Assembly: GCF_000413055.1 (NCBI RefSeq)
Contig: NZ_KE332518.1
Span: 203,490-267,489 of the forward strand
From: Treponema maltophilum ATCC 51939
GTDB lineage: Bacteria > Spirochaetota > Spirochaetia > Treponematales > Treponemataceae
Direction: 5' to 3'
DNA length: 64,000 nt
This document shows, piece after piece, positions 16,122 through 25,332 of this stretch; within the stretch, counting starts at the first letter, position 1; each line of letters begins with the position of its first letter. Under the pieces are notes generated by a model. It saw only the letters and a list, made by a program, of their open reading frames with translations. It was not told the origin of the DNA and did no database searches. A program made the translations under genes and the position numbers.

Positions 16122-17791
16122 AGAAAAAGATGAACGCGGCGCTTGTTGCAGGTCTCATTATGCTCTTGTTGATCGCCGCGGCAGCCGTTTTTTGCGGTGT
16201 GCTCGCGCCGAACAATCCGTATAAAATCAATATGAGCCTGCGTTTTGCCGGAAGCTCCGGCTCGATGCCCTTAGGTGCCGACGCGTACGGACGATGTGTT
16301 TTATCGCGGCTTATGTACGGCGCGCGCTATTCCATGGGACTTGCCGCGGCCGTCATCGGGAGCGTCGCGCTGCTTGCAACACCCTTGGGAATTCTGTGCG
16401 CATTCAGAGGCGGCATCGCGGACAAACTGTTCGTATTAAGCTGCGATATAAGTATGGCGATGCCGCCTGCGGTGCTGGTTCTCGCCGTTGTCGGCGTTAT
16501 GGGAAACGGCTTGGCAAACCTGCTTATAAGCGCGGTTTTTGCCTATTGGGGCTGGTACGGCAGGATGGTGCGCAGCTATACGCAAAACGAAAGCGGCAAA
16601 ACTTATATCGTTTACGCAAAAACCGCAGGGCTTTCGGCTTTAGGCATTGCGGCAAAACATATCTTTCCGAATATCGCGCCGAACCTTATTGTTTTGCTTG
16701 CTATGGGCATCGGGGATGCGGTGCTGATGATTTCGGGTTTTTCGTTTTTGGGGATAGGACTTCCTGCCGGTACTCCGGAATGGGGCGCGATGCTTTCGGA
16801 AGCGAAAAGCAGCTTGATTCAGTCGCCGCGTTTTGCCGTCTATCCGGGCTTATGCGTGTTGTTTTCCGTGTGCGCCTGCAATATTACGGGAGAAGGCTTG
16901 CGGCTGTTTTTTTCACCGTATCGCTCTCTTCGGCATCACAATTCCCGCTCGAGCGGCATTCAAGTCGAACGGGGATCCGTTATCGAAGAAAAAACGGATA
17001 GGAATACCGTCCTTTCCGCAGCCGATTTGTGTATTGAGTATCCGAATGAGCCGGTTAAAATATGCAATGTTAATTTTTCGATTAAGAAGGGAGAAATCTT
17101 TGCTTTAATCGGCGAAAGCGGAAGCGGCAAAACTTCCGTTTGTAAAGCGATTCTCGGTTTGCTTGAGGGACAGGCACTGCAAAGCGGAAGCATTCTTTTG
17201 TGCGGCAGGGAACTGCTGCCGCTGGCTCAAGATGAACATCGGCGTATAAACGGAAGAGATATCGGCTATATAATGCAAAATCCGCACGCCGCGCTTGATC
17301 CGTGCATGAAGATAAAAAATCACTTTATAGAAACAATTAAAGCCCACCTTCCCTGCAGCATGCGCGACGCCTTTTACATAGGGTGCGAACGGCTGCGGAA
17401 AGCGGGACTTTACGAAGCCGCGCGCATTATGGAAAGTTATCCCCACCAATTGAGCGGCGGTATGCTTCAACGGGTTATGATTGCCATAGCTTTTTCGCTG
17501 CAGCCGGTACTCTTGGTTGCCGATGAGCCGACCGGAGCGTTGGATGCTTATAACAGCCGCCTTATCACCGATTTGCTCGTAAAAACGGCCGAAACCTCTC
17601 ATACGACGGTGCTTTTTGCTTCGCATGATATGAATGCCGTGGAAAACATCGCCGACACTGTTGCCGTGATGAAAAACGGCAAAATCGTCGAATACGGTGC
17701 AGCGAAAAAGATTCTTCAATCGCCGCGTCATGCGTATACGGCGGAACTGCTGGCCGCATCGCGCTTGGGAAAGGAGGCGGCCCATGCTTGA
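16118..17791 (+). CDS. Fused ABC permease-ATPase (NikC/DppC-like plus NikD/DppD-like)
   Basis: One 557-residue frame holds two proteins that are normally separate. Residues ~1-275 are a DppC/NikC-type permease (EAA-like loop YIVYAKTAGLSALGIAAKHI). After a short linker (FFSPYRSLRHHNSRSSG, positions ~16905-16965), residues ~300-557 are a complete ABC ATPase: Walker A GESGSGKTSV, Q-loop QNPHAALDP, signature LSGGMLQR, Walker B LLVADEPTGALD and switch His in SHD. No ATG start for a separate ATPase exists in the junction, so the fusion looks genuine, though a lost stop by frameshift cannot be excluded. Confidence 0.85.
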   Translation: MKKKMNAALVAGLIMLLLIAAAAVFCGVLAPNNPYKINMSLRFAGSSGSMPLGADAYGRCVLSRLMYGARYSMGLAAAVIGSVALLATPLGILCAFRGGIADKLFVLSCDISMAMPPAVLVLAVVGVMGNGLANLLISAVFAYWGWYGRMVRSYTQNESGKTYIVYAKTAGLSALGIAAKHIFPNIAPNLIVLLAMGIGDAVLMISGFSFLGIGLPAGTPEWGAMLSEAKSSLIQSPRFAVYPGLCVLFSVCACNITGEGLRLFFSPYRSLRHHNSRSSGIQVERGSVIEEKTDRNTVLSAADLCIEYPNEPVKICNVNFSIKKGEIFALIGESGSGKTSVCKAILGLLEGQALQSGSILLCGRELLPLAQDEHRRINGRDIGYIMQNPHAALDPCMKIKNHFIETIKAHLPCSMRDAFYIGCERLRKAGLYEAARIMESYPHQLSGGMLQRVMIAIAFSLQPVLLVADEPTGALDAYNSRLITDLLVKTAETSHTTVLFASHDMNAVENIADTVAVMKNGKIVEYGAAKKILQSPRHAYTAELLAASRLGKEAAHA

Positions 17792-18464
17792 AGTAAAACA
17801 TATAAGTATGCATTATCGGTTACGCGGCCGAGACGGAGGTTCGGTACAAGCGCTCGACGATATTTCATTAACGGTTAAAGACGGGGAAACGGTCGCCCTG
17901 ATGGGAGAAAGCGGCAGCGGGAAAAGTACGCTGGTGCGTTTAATCTGCGCCTTTGAAAAACCGACGGCCGGCAGCGTTTTTTGGGACGGAACGGATATTT
18001 TCGCGCTCGCACGTAAAAGGACTTTGTATAAAACCGTTCAGCCGGTTTTTCAGGATAACTTAAATTGCTTTGATCCGCGGCAAAAAATAAAAAAAAGCCT
18101 TTTCGAACCGCTGCGGAATTATTACCGGCTGTCCGAAAAAGAATGCGCGGAAAAATTGCTTCCGCTTTTGACTGCGGCGAATATTCCCGAATATCTTTTG
18201 GAAAAATATCCGCATGAATTATCGGGCGGACAGCAAAAACGGATATGTATTATCCGCGCGCTGTCCGTCGCTCCGAAACTGGTTATCTTGGACGAAGCGA
18301 CCGCCGGGCTTGACCCGACGGTTATGCTTCATATTCTTGAGTTGTTAAAGCGGCTGCAAACCGAAACCGGATGCGCGTATTTGTTTATCACGCACGATTT
18401 CAGCGCAGCTTCTTTTATGACCGAAACAATTGTTTCAATAAAAGCCGGAAAAATACCGGCGTAA
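17784..18464 (+). CDS. ABC importer ATPase (NikE/DppF-like)
   Basis: A 226-residue ATP-binding subunit, the second of the pair used by Dpp/Nik-type importers: Walker A GESGSGKSTL, signature LSGGQQKR, Walker B LVILDEATAGLD and ITHD. It is shorter than many DppF proteins, lacking the C-terminal oligopeptide domain, as in nickel-type systems. AAGGAGG is 6 bp before ATG 17784, which overlaps the preceding fusion gene by 8 bp. Confidence 0.9.
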   Translation: MLEVKHISMHYRLRGRDGGSVQALDDISLTVKDGETVALMGESGSGKSTLVRLICAFEKPTAGSVFWDGTDIFALARKRTLYKTVQPVFQDNLNCFDPRQKIKKSLFEPLRNYYRLSEKECAEKLLPLLTAANIPEYLLEKYPHELSGGQQKRICIIRALSVAPKLVILDEATAGLDPTVMLHILELLKRLQTETGCAYLFITHDFSAASFMTETIVSIKAGKIPA

Positions 18465-18481
18465 TATAAAGGGGTGTTATT

Positions 18482-20083
18482 ATGGTTATAAGAAAAATGC
18501 GGTATATCGCAGTGTTATTCGCGGTACTGGTACTGATTGCCCTTTCGGGATGCAAAAATGCGTCGTCAAAAACCGGCGCGAGCGATCTTGTCGTGGGCGA
18601 TTCCGTCGCTTTTGCCAGCTATGATCCATACGGAATAATGGACGGACTCGGTTTTACCCATTATTCCGAATTGGTGTATGAAACGCTTGTCCGGTTTGAG
18701 GATGGAAAAGTCAAGCCGGCTCTTGCCGAAACATGGGAACACGACGAACACACGTGGACCTTTCATCTGCGCCGCGGAGTTGCGTTTACGGACGGCACGC
18801 CGTTCAACGCGCAAGCCGTAAAGACAAATATCGAAAAGATACGGGAATTTGTCGGAGAATACTTGGGCTATTACGGAGCCGTTTCACGCATAAGCGAAGT
18901 GGATGCTCCGGATGAATATACCGTCCGTTTTTATTATGAAAAACCGTACTATACCGTTTTACAGGAACTGAGCGCATTGGCCTTCGGCATGCTTTCTCCC
19001 AAAATGTTTGAAAACGGCAACAACCCCTACGGTTCCGTTCTTTCGGATACGGCGGGAACCGGCCCGTATGAACTTAAGGCGGCACATTGCACGGAAGGAC
19101 AAACCTATCGTTTTACGAAAAATCCGTCGTGGTACGGCGAAAATCGGGGACCCGATTCTTTTACCGTAAAAATCATACCGGATGAAGACAGCCGCATGCT
19201 CGCGCTCAAAGCCGGCGAAATCGATGTACTGTTCGGCTCGTATCAAATCACCTACGATATGCTGAATCAGATCGCAAACGATGAGGCGCTTTCCGTGAAA
19301 TTTTCCGACAGAACGTATATTACGAGGAATCTGTTGCTGAATGCGTCTTCGCCTCTTACAAAAGACAAGCGGCTGCGCACGGCGATTGAACATGCGATCG
19401 ATAAAAATGAAATTATCAATACCGTGTTATACGGAAAAGAAGTAAAAGCGGATACGCTGTTTACGCGCGATACGCCGAATTGCGATATCGAATTGACGCC
19501 GTATGAATACGACAAAGACTTGGCGGCTGCTTTGCTCGACCAAGCCGGATGGACCGATATGAACGCGCAGGGAATAAGAATGCGCAACGGAACGCCGCTT
19601 CGTCTGAGGGCGATTTATCAAAGTTCAAAACCGCTCGACGAACAAATACTTACGGCCGTAAAAGGGCAGCTGGCGGACATCGGCATCGACCTTGTTTTGC
19701 AGGGCTATGAAACGATGACGTGGTTCGAAACGGGTATGGACGGCGCATTCGAAATATCCGTCAATGACACTTACGGCTTTCCGCAGGATCCGCAAGTATT
19801 TTTAACCGCCATGGTCGACGACGGGCTTGATAAAACTTCTCAGCAGGGTTTGGCGCAAAAAGCGCAAATCGATGCCTGCATTGCCGACATGATGAGTACC
19901 GTAAACGAAGATGCGATACGAGAAGATTACCGTTATATTTTAACGACGCTGCACGACGAAGCCGTGAATGTGCCGCTTTCTTACGCAAAAGAAATGATTG
20001 TGTACAATTCGAAAAAAGTAAAAGATTTTTCTTTTGCCGACGACTCGTTCAGCTTTGACGTCGCACGGATTTTGATAAAATAG
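18482..20083 (+). CDS. Family-5 solute-binding lipoprotein (nickel/peptide ABC importer)
   Basis: A 533-residue extracytoplasmic binding protein. The signal ends with the lipobox LIALSGCK. Family hallmarks are ALAETWEHDEHTWTFHLRRG followed by VAFTDGTPFNA near the N-terminus, and DKRLRTAIEHAIDKNEIINT in the centre. The pattern resembles NikA-type proteins as much as DppA, so nickel or a metallophore is a fair guess. AAGGGGTG precedes the ATG. It closes an operon of regulator, permease, permease-ATPase fusion and ATPase. Confidence 0.88.
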   Translation: MVIRKMRYIAVLFAVLVLIALSGCKNASSKTGASDLVVGDSVAFASYDPYGIMDGLGFTHYSELVYETLVRFEDGKVKPALAETWEHDEHTWTFHLRRGVAFTDGTPFNAQAVKTNIEKIREFVGEYLGYYGAVSRISEVDAPDEYTVRFYYEKPYYTVLQELSALAFGMLSPKMFENGNNPYGSVLSDTAGTGPYELKAAHCTEGQTYRFTKNPSWYGENRGPDSFTVKIIPDEDSRMLALKAGEIDVLFGSYQITYDMLNQIANDEALSVKFSDRTYITRNLLLNASSPLTKDKRLRTAIEHAIDKNEIINTVLYGKEVKADTLFTRDTPNCDIELTPYEYDKDLAAALLDQAGWTDMNAQGIRMRNGTPLRLRAIYQSSKPLDEQILTAVKGQLADIGIDLVLQGYETMTWFETGMDGAFEISVNDTYGFPQDPQVFLTAMVDDGLDKTSQQGLAQKAQIDACIADMMSTVNEDAIREDYRYILTTLHDEAVNVPLSYAKEMIVYNSKKVKDFSFADDSFSFDVARILIK

Positions 20084-20125
20084 CGGATATTTTTGCCGAC
20101 TTTCGTTCATGCTGAAGTCCTTGAG

Positions 20126-20174
20126 CGCACTTGTACAGTAAAAGCTCTTGTGATAAAATACGCACATTGTACAG
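20126..20174 (+). promoter_or_regulatory. gdhA promoter bracketed by direct repeats
   Basis: TTGTAC (20131-20136), a 17-bp spacer and TAAAAT (20154-20159) form a promoter. A direct repeat, CGCAC(A)TTGTACAG, occurs at 20126-20138 over the -35 box and at 20161-20174 over the expected start; each holds the palindrome TGTACA. This looks like a two-site operator for an unknown regulator. Confidence 0.5.
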
Positions 20175-20184
20175 CGAGGTAATC

Positions 20185-21531
20185 ATGAAAAACGCATATG
20201 TTCAAAGAGTATGGAATCAAGTGCAGGCGAAAAATGCGGCCGAGCCGGAATTTTTGCAAGCGGTTCGCGAAGTGCTTGAAACGCTGGAAGTCGTTGCCGA
20301 AAAGATGCCGGAACTCGAACGGAACGCTGTTTTGGAGCGCTGTGTCGAACCCGACCGCACCGTTATATTCCGTGTTCCGTGGATCGACGACAAGGGCACG
20401 GTTCAAGTGAACCGGGGCTACCGCATTCAGTTTAACGGAGCGATCGGCCCGTATAAAGGCGGCATCCGCTTTCATCCGTCCGTCAATTTGAGCATATTGA
20501 AGTTTTTGGGCTTCGAACAGACTTTTAAAAACAGCTTGACGACGCTGCCCATGGGCGGCGCAAAGGGCGGTGCCGATTTTGATCCTCACGGGAAAAGCGA
20601 CGGCGAAGTTATGCGTTTTTGCCAATCGTTTATGACCGAACTGTACCGCCATATCGGCCCCGACACGGATGTGCCGGCAGGCGATATCGGGGTGGGCGCC
20701 CGCGAAATCGGCTATATGTTCGGCCAATACAAGCGCATACGCAACGAATTTACGGGCGTGCTTACCGGAAAGGGGCGCTCGTACGGCGGCTCGCTCATCC
20801 GTCCCGAAGCAACCGGCTACGGCTTGGTTTACTTTGCCTCGAATATGCTCGCCGTCAAAAACAAAACGCTTAAAGGCTTGCGCTGTGCCGTTTCGGGAAG
20901 CGGCAACGTTGCGCAGTTTGCCGTGCAAAAGCTTATTCAGTGCGGGGCAAAACCGCTTACGATGTCCGATTCTTCGGGCTTTATTTACGATAAAGACGGC
21001 ATAGACGCCGAAAAGCTTGCGTTTATACAGGACCTTAAAAACGTTAAGCGCGGCCGCATAAGCGAATATGTTAAAGCATACCCGAATGCCGAATATACTG
21101 CAGGAAAGCGTCCGTGGGCGGTAAGCGTCGATTGCGCTTTCCCGTGCGCGACGCAAAACGAATTGTCGGTCGACGATGCGCGTTCCCTTGTCGCAAACGG
21201 TGTGCAGCTGGTTGCCGAAGGCGCCAATATGCCGAGTACGCCTGATGCCGTTGCCGTTTTCCAAAAGGAAGGCGTGTTGTTTGCACCGGGCAAAGCGGCC
21301 AATGCCGGCGGCGTTTCCGTATCGGGTCTTGAAATGAGTCAGAATTCCATGCGCTATTCGTGGTCGCGGGAAGAAGTCGACGCAAAATTGAACGGCATTA
21401 TGAAAGACATTCACGATAATGCTTACGGCGCCGCCGAACGTTTCGGCATGAAAGGCAATTACGTTGCCGGCGCCAATATTGCCGGCTTTTTGAAAGTCGC
21501 CGAAGCGATGATCGCTCACGGTGTCGTATAG
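20185..21531 (+). CDS. gdhA: Glutamate dehydrogenase, hexameric type
   Basis: A 448-residue enzyme that interconverts 2-oxoglutarate plus ammonia and glutamate, matching the length of bacterial NADP-type enzymes. Active-site segments are GPYKGGIRFHPSVNLS, LPMGGAKGGADFDPHGKS with the catalytic Lys, PAGDIGVGAREIGYM and the dinucleotide fold CAVSGSGNVAQFAVQ. ATG 20185 follows GAGG; the frame extends upstream to 20131 but that part overlaps the promoter. It is transcribed alone, between the ABC operon and an acyltransferase. NADP preference is inferred from length and family. Confidence 0.95.
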   Translation: MKNAYVQRVWNQVQAKNAAEPEFLQAVREVLETLEVVAEKMPELERNAVLERCVEPDRTVIFRVPWIDDKGTVQVNRGYRIQFNGAIGPYKGGIRFHPSVNLSILKFLGFEQTFKNSLTTLPMGGAKGGADFDPHGKSDGEVMRFCQSFMTELYRHIGPDTDVPAGDIGVGAREIGYMFGQYKRIRNEFTGVLTGKGRSYGGSLIRPEATGYGLVYFASNMLAVKNKTLKGLRCAVSGSGNVAQFAVQKLIQCGAKPLTMSDSSGFIYDKDGIDAEKLAFIQDLKNVKRGRISEYVKAYPNAEYTAGKRPWAVSVDCAFPCATQNELSVDDARSLVANGVQLVAEGANMPSTPDAVAVFQKEGVLFAPGKAANAGGVSVSGLEMSQNSMRYSWSREEVDAKLNGIMKDIHDNAYGAAERFGMKGNYVAGANIAGFLKVAEAMIAHGVV

Positions 21532-21552
21532 ATTCCGATAAGTCCGATAAAC

Positions 21553-21586
21553 TTGACAGTATACGTCTTCAGGGATATCCTATAAT
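21553..21586 (+). promoter_or_regulatory. Promoter of the acyltransferase gene
   Basis: TTGACA (21553-21558) and TATCCT (21576-21581) have a 17-bp spacer; an overlapping TATAAT (21581-21586) is an alternative -10 box. Confidence 0.55.
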
Positions 21587-21612
21587 CATAAAACCGCACA
21601 GGAGATGCCGCT

Positions 21613-22548
21613 ATGGATCCGATGCCGCTTGCACAGCGCTACGCACACATGTTTGCCGATTTAAAACGCTTGGCTAAAGCCGCCGATAAAATCGATAATA
21701 CGAATGTTTACCAGGAAGCGAATAAGGCGACCCGCCGGTTTATGGATGCGATGCTTGCGGAAAATCTGCTCGAAGGTTCGCATCTTGAAAATCTGCATAA
21801 TTTTGAAGCGTTTTTCCGCGCCATACAGGAAGGCAAGCGCGGACTTTTGCTCGTCGAGCATTTCAGCAATATGGATTTGCCGGCTTTGTGTTATTTGCTC
21901 GAACATTGCGGAAAAGACTTCGGGCCGGCTTTGTCCGAACGGATTGTCGCGATCGCCGGCATGAAGCTGAACGAAGCGAACCCGATGGTAAAAGCATGGG
22001 CCGAAGCGTTTACGCGAATCGTCGTGTATCCGAGCCGAAGCCTTGCCGCTATAGAAGATCCGGTCGAGTTTGAAAAAGAAAGCGCCAAAAGCCGCGCGAT
22101 AAACATGGCCGCAATGCGCGCGCTCGATAAATGCAAAAAGCAGGGAAAGGCGGTTCTCGTATTTCCCAGCGGCACCCGCTATCGGCCCGGTCAGCCTGAA
22201 ACGCGCGAAGGTTTGCGCGAAATCGATTCGTATCTGCGGCTCTTCGATGTGATGATTTTGGTGTCGACGAACGGCAGCTGCCTCAGAATAAGTCCCGACA
22301 ACCCCGAAGATATGCTTGCCGACCTTGTGTACGAAGATGTCGTCATCATGACCGCGAGTCCCGTTATCGCTTGCAGGCAGTTCCGCGATGAAGCTATGGC
22401 CGAAGCCCCCGCCGACATGGAAGACAAAAAGAATTTTGTCGTGCAAAAAATCATGCGTATGTTAAAAGAGCAGCACGACGCTCACCAAGACGAATATCTT
22501 CGGCTGTACAAAAAGGTAACGGGAAAAGACTCGGACTATTACGTTTAA
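21613..22548 (+). CDS. Glycerol-phosphate acyltransferase (PlsB/PlsC superfamily)
   Basis: A 311-residue acyltransferase of phospholipid synthesis. The catalytic HX4D motif is His-Phe-Ser-Asn-Met-Asp in LLLVEHFSNMDLPALCY; the substrate-binding motif is LVFPSGTRYRPGQPE, an FPSGTR version of the usual FPEGTR. There is no clear membrane span, so it probably binds the inner leaflet peripherally. The size and motif details suit a glycerol-3-phosphate acyltransferase rather than the smaller PlsC, but which acyl acceptor it uses cannot be decided here. GGAG precedes the ATG. Confidence 0.82.
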   Translation: MDPMPLAQRYAHMFADLKRLAKAADKIDNTNVYQEANKATRRFMDAMLAENLLEGSHLENLHNFEAFFRAIQEGKRGLLLVEHFSNMDLPALCYLLEHCGKDFGPALSERIVAIAGMKLNEANPMVKAWAEAFTRIVVYPSRSLAAIEDPVEFEKESAKSRAINMAAMRALDKCKKQGKAVLVFPSGTRYRPGQPETREGLREIDSYLRLFDVMILVSTNGSCLRISPDNPEDMLADLVYEDVVIMTASPVIACRQFRDEAMAEAPADMEDKKNFVVQKIMRMLKEQHDAHQDEYLRLYKKVTGKDSDYYV

Positions 22549-22554
22549 GAACCT

Positions 22555-23895
22555 TTACGATTGCAGGCGTACATCCGCCGCACGGGCATGCGCATACAAG
22601 CCTTCGGCCTTTCCCAATTCAAATGCCGCTTTAAACGAATCTTTCACGCCTTTCGGAAGTTCCGCTTTGTTTTCCGCCGCGCGCAGCGTCGTTGCCGTTT
22701 TTAAAAAATGCCTGACCGAAAGACCGCCGGTAAAACGCGCCGAGCCTGAAGTGGGCAGCGTGTGATTTAAGCCTGCGGCGTAGTCGCCGAGCACTTCGGC
22801 GGCAAAGCAGCCGATAAAAAGCGAGCCGTAATTGTGCAAAAGGGCGGCAATCTCGTCGCGCTTTTTGCCTTCGTTCAGTGCGAGTTCCAAGTGTTCCGGC
22901 GCTTTGCGGTTTGCAATGTCGGCGGCTTGCTCGAGCGAGTCGGTTATAATAATGAGTCCGTGCCGCTTAATGCTTTCGGCTGCGGTTGGCGCCGTCGGGA
23001 GCAGGGCAAGCCGCTTTTCAAGCTCTTTGTTTACTTTTTCTGCAAAGGTTTTCGAAGGCGTTGCCAAAACCGCCTGCGCGTCCGCATCGTGTTCGGCTTG
23101 TGCAAGTAAATCGGCGGCGACCCATTCGGCCTTTGCATCTTTGTCGGCGATGATAAAAACTTCGGTGGGGCCCGCGACAAGGTCGATGCCCGCATCGCCC
23201 GTGATGAGGCGTTTTGCTTCGGCAACGTATTTGTTGCCCGGTCCTGCGATAACGTCGCAGCGGGGAATGCTTTGAGTGCCGTAGGCCATGGCGGCTATTG
23301 CCTGTGCGCCTCCGACGGCAAATACGCGGCCTACCGAACAGATGGAAGCCGCAGCCAAAATACCTTCGTCGGCCCATGGTGTCCGTTTTTCGCTGCGGCC
23401 CGTTTTCGATCCAGCTTTAGGGGGCGTACATAAAATGATTTCTTTGCAGCCTGCCGCCTTTGCGGGGCTTGAAGTCATAACGACCGAAGACAAAAGCGGA
23501 AAACTTCCGGCGGGAACATAGAGGCCCGCACGTTCGACGGGAATGTTTTTTTGACCGGTAAAAAGTCCGTCCGTCAATTCGATTTCAAAATCGGTAAAAC
23601 ATTCCTTTTGCTTATATGCGAACTTTAGCGCCAAATCGCGCGAACGGCACAGGGCGTCGTATACGGACGTTTTATTTTTACGCAAATTGTTTTCGCATTC
23701 TTTTAAATCGGCGTAGGGAATCTCAAAGCTGTCCGGATCGGCGCGGTCGAATTTTTTTGCAAATTCATGAAGCGCCGCGTCTCCGTTTTGTTTTACTTCA
23801 TCGAGTATGTGCTGAACGGCAGAGCGTACGTCGGACGCAAATGTCCGCGGCGCGAAAAAAGACTGATCGAGCGCGTCCGCTTTTATAAGGGTCAT
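22555..23895 (-). CDS. hisD: Histidinol dehydrogenase
   Basis: A 446-residue zinc enzyme that oxidises histidinol to histidine in the last two steps of histidine synthesis. Typical segments are VPAGSFPLLSSVVMTSSPAK, GVARVF-type SVGRVFAVGGAQAIAAMAYG, VIAGPGNKYVAEAKR, the zinc-ligand region LLAQAEHDADAQAVL and NHTLPTSGSARFTGGL. The start overlaps the stop of the upstream HisA-I-E fusion as ATGA, so the two are one operon. No other histidine genes are nearby. Confidence 0.95.
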   Translation of the reverse strand: MTLIKADALDQSFFAPRTFASDVRSAVQHILDEVKQNGDAALHEFAKKFDRADPDSFEIPYADLKECENNLRKNKTSVYDALCRSRDLALKFAYKQKECFTDFEIELTDGLFTGQKNIPVERAGLYVPAGSFPLLSSVVMTSSPAKAAGCKEIILCTPPKAGSKTGRSEKRTPWADEGILAAASICSVGRVFAVGGAQAIAAMAYGTQSIPRCDVIAGPGNKYVAEAKRLITGDAGIDLVAGPTEVFIIADKDAKAEWVAADLLAQAEHDADAQAVLATPSKTFAEKVNKELEKRLALLPTAPTAAESIKRHGLIIITDSLEQAADIANRKAPEHLELALNEGKKRDEIAALLHNYGSLFIGCFAAEVLGDYAAGLNHTLPTSGSARFTGGLSVRHFLKTATTLRAAENKAELPKGVKDSFKAAFELGKAEGLYAHARAADVRLQS

Positions 23896-25226
23896 TTTTT
23901 ATGCCTCCGGTCAAGTTCGTCGTAAACATCCTGCCAGCGCACGTTTTCGCGGTGCAGCAGTACGCCGATAAAATACATAAGGTCGGCGGCTTCCCACACG
24001 ACTTCGTCTTTTCCGTTCGCTTCGATAAGTTCCTGCGATTCTTCGGCAATCTTTTCGCGCACGCGTTTGTCGTCGAGCGTTGCCGTATACGAACCCGGCG
24101 TCGGGTGCGCAAAACGTTCGGCGATGATGTTTTCGAGGCGTTCCAAATTCGATTTCGCGCCGGCTTCCGACGAAAAGCAAGTCCAGCTTCCCGTGTGGCA
24201 GACGGGGCCGGCAGGTTCGACGACGGCAAGTACCGTATCGCGGTCGCAGTCCGCCCGCATTTTTACAACCGACAGCGTATTACCCGACGTTTCGCCCTTT
24301 GTCCACAGGCAGTTGCGGCTGCGGCTCCAAAAGGTGAGTTTTTTGGTGTCGAATGTTTTTTCGAGCGCGGCGCGGTTTGCAAAGCCGGTCATAAGCACTT
24401 CGCCTGCCGTACTTTGCGCGATAACGGGAATAAGACCGCCCGTGTGTTTTTCGGCTTTGTCCCAATTCAGGCAGGCGATAAAGCAATCTTTCAGTTTGAC
24501 CGCGCCCGTATAGAGCGCCATGCCGAGCTGAACGTCGACGCCCAGTTTTTCAAGTTCTTCGACTTCCCGCACGGTGCTGACGCCGCCTGCAGCCGTCAGC
24601 CGACACCGGACGGCCTGCCGCAGCGACCGCACGGCTTCCATATCGGTTCCGCCCATGCAGCCTTCTTTTTCGACGCAGGTAAAAAGCAGTTCGCCCGCAT
24701 ATTTTTCGGCCGCGCGGGCTCCGTCCAAAAGCGGAATGCCGCTCGATTGCGTCCAGCCTTTTACGCTGATGATGCCGTCGCGCGCGTCGACTGCGATGAT
24801 AATACGCTGTTTGCCTATAGCTTTAACCAGTTCATCCAAAAAATTCGTGTTTAAAACCGATTGCGTACCGGTATCACTCTTGCGGCTTTCGCCCCCTCCG
24901 GCGAAGGCTGCCGAACCTATGATAACCTTTTCGGCGCCCAAAGAAATCAATTCTTTTGCGCGTTTTACGGTGCGGATGCCGCCTCCTGCGCGCATATTGC
25001 CCTTGCGCAAAAGGCGTGCAAGCAGCGCGGAATTGGGCGTTTGTCCTTTAAGCGGGCCTTCGTCCGTATGGGTTAAGGCGGCGTCCAAGTCGATAACGGC
25101 CGTTTCGCCGTATATATTGAATTCGGCGGCCAAAGAATCGGCGTCGGTGCGCGAAAGCACCGGCTCTTTCCCGTTTTTAAGTTGAACGACCTTTCCGCCT
25201 TTTAAGTCAATCGATGAAATAACCAT
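23892..25226 (-). CDS. hisAIE: Trifunctional HisA-HisI-HisE histidine biosynthesis fusion
   Basis: Three consecutive-pathway enzymes are in one 444-residue chain. Residues ~1-245 are HisA (ProFAR isomerase): the first catalytic Asp lies in SSIDLKGGKVVQLKNGKE, the second in IIIAVDARDG, with phosphate loops AGGGIRTVKRA and AAGGVSTVRE. Residues ~250-345 are HisI (PR-AMP cyclohydrolase): TFWSRSRNCLWTKGETSGN, CDRDT and CHTGSWTC. Residues ~350-444 are HisE (PR-ATP pyrophosphatase): KIAEESQELIEA and WEAADLMYF. HisI-HisE fusions are common; adding HisA at the front is unusual. The start at 25226 sits 6 nt behind a TATACT box. Confidence 0.92.
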   Translation of the reverse strand: MVISSIDLKGGKVVQLKNGKEPVLSRTDADSLAAEFNIYGETAVIDLDAALTHTDEGPLKGQTPNSALLARLLRKGNMRAGGGIRTVKRAKELISLGAEKVIIGSAAFAGGGESRKSDTGTQSVLNTNFLDELVKAIGKQRIIIAVDARDGIISVKGWTQSSGIPLLDGARAAEKYAGELLFTCVEKEGCMGGTDMEAVRSLRQAVRCRLTAAGGVSTVREVEELEKLGVDVQLGMALYTGAVKLKDCFIACLNWDKAEKHTGGLIPVIAQSTAGEVLMTGFANRAALEKTFDTKKLTFWSRSRNCLWTKGETSGNTLSVVKMRADCDRDTVLAVVEPAGPVCHTGSWTCFSSEAGAKSNLERLENIIAERFAHPTPGSYTATLDDKRVREKIAEESQELIEANGKDEVVWEAADLMYFIGVLLHRENVRWQDVYDELDRRHKK

Positions 25227-25261
25227 GCCGAAAGTATATAAAAAAAAGAGGGGGCAAGCAA
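25227..25261 (-). promoter_or_regulatory. Leaderless-type promoter of hisAIE-hisD
   Basis: On the minus strand, TTGCTT (25261-25256), a 17-bp spacer and TATACT (25238-25233) are followed by TTCGGC and ATG; there is no Shine-Dalgarno sequence. Confidence 0.5.
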
Positions 25262-25332
25262 GTAGAAAATTCGGCGTGTACAAGAATATCTATAGGTGAT
25301 ATGATAATCAATACGATAAGGGGGATTATACA

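Noticed and set aside
20107-21519. A 470-codon open frame on the minus strand opposite gdhA
   Set aside because: It mirrors gdhA codon for codon, has no ribosome binding site or known motif, and gdhA is unmistakable.
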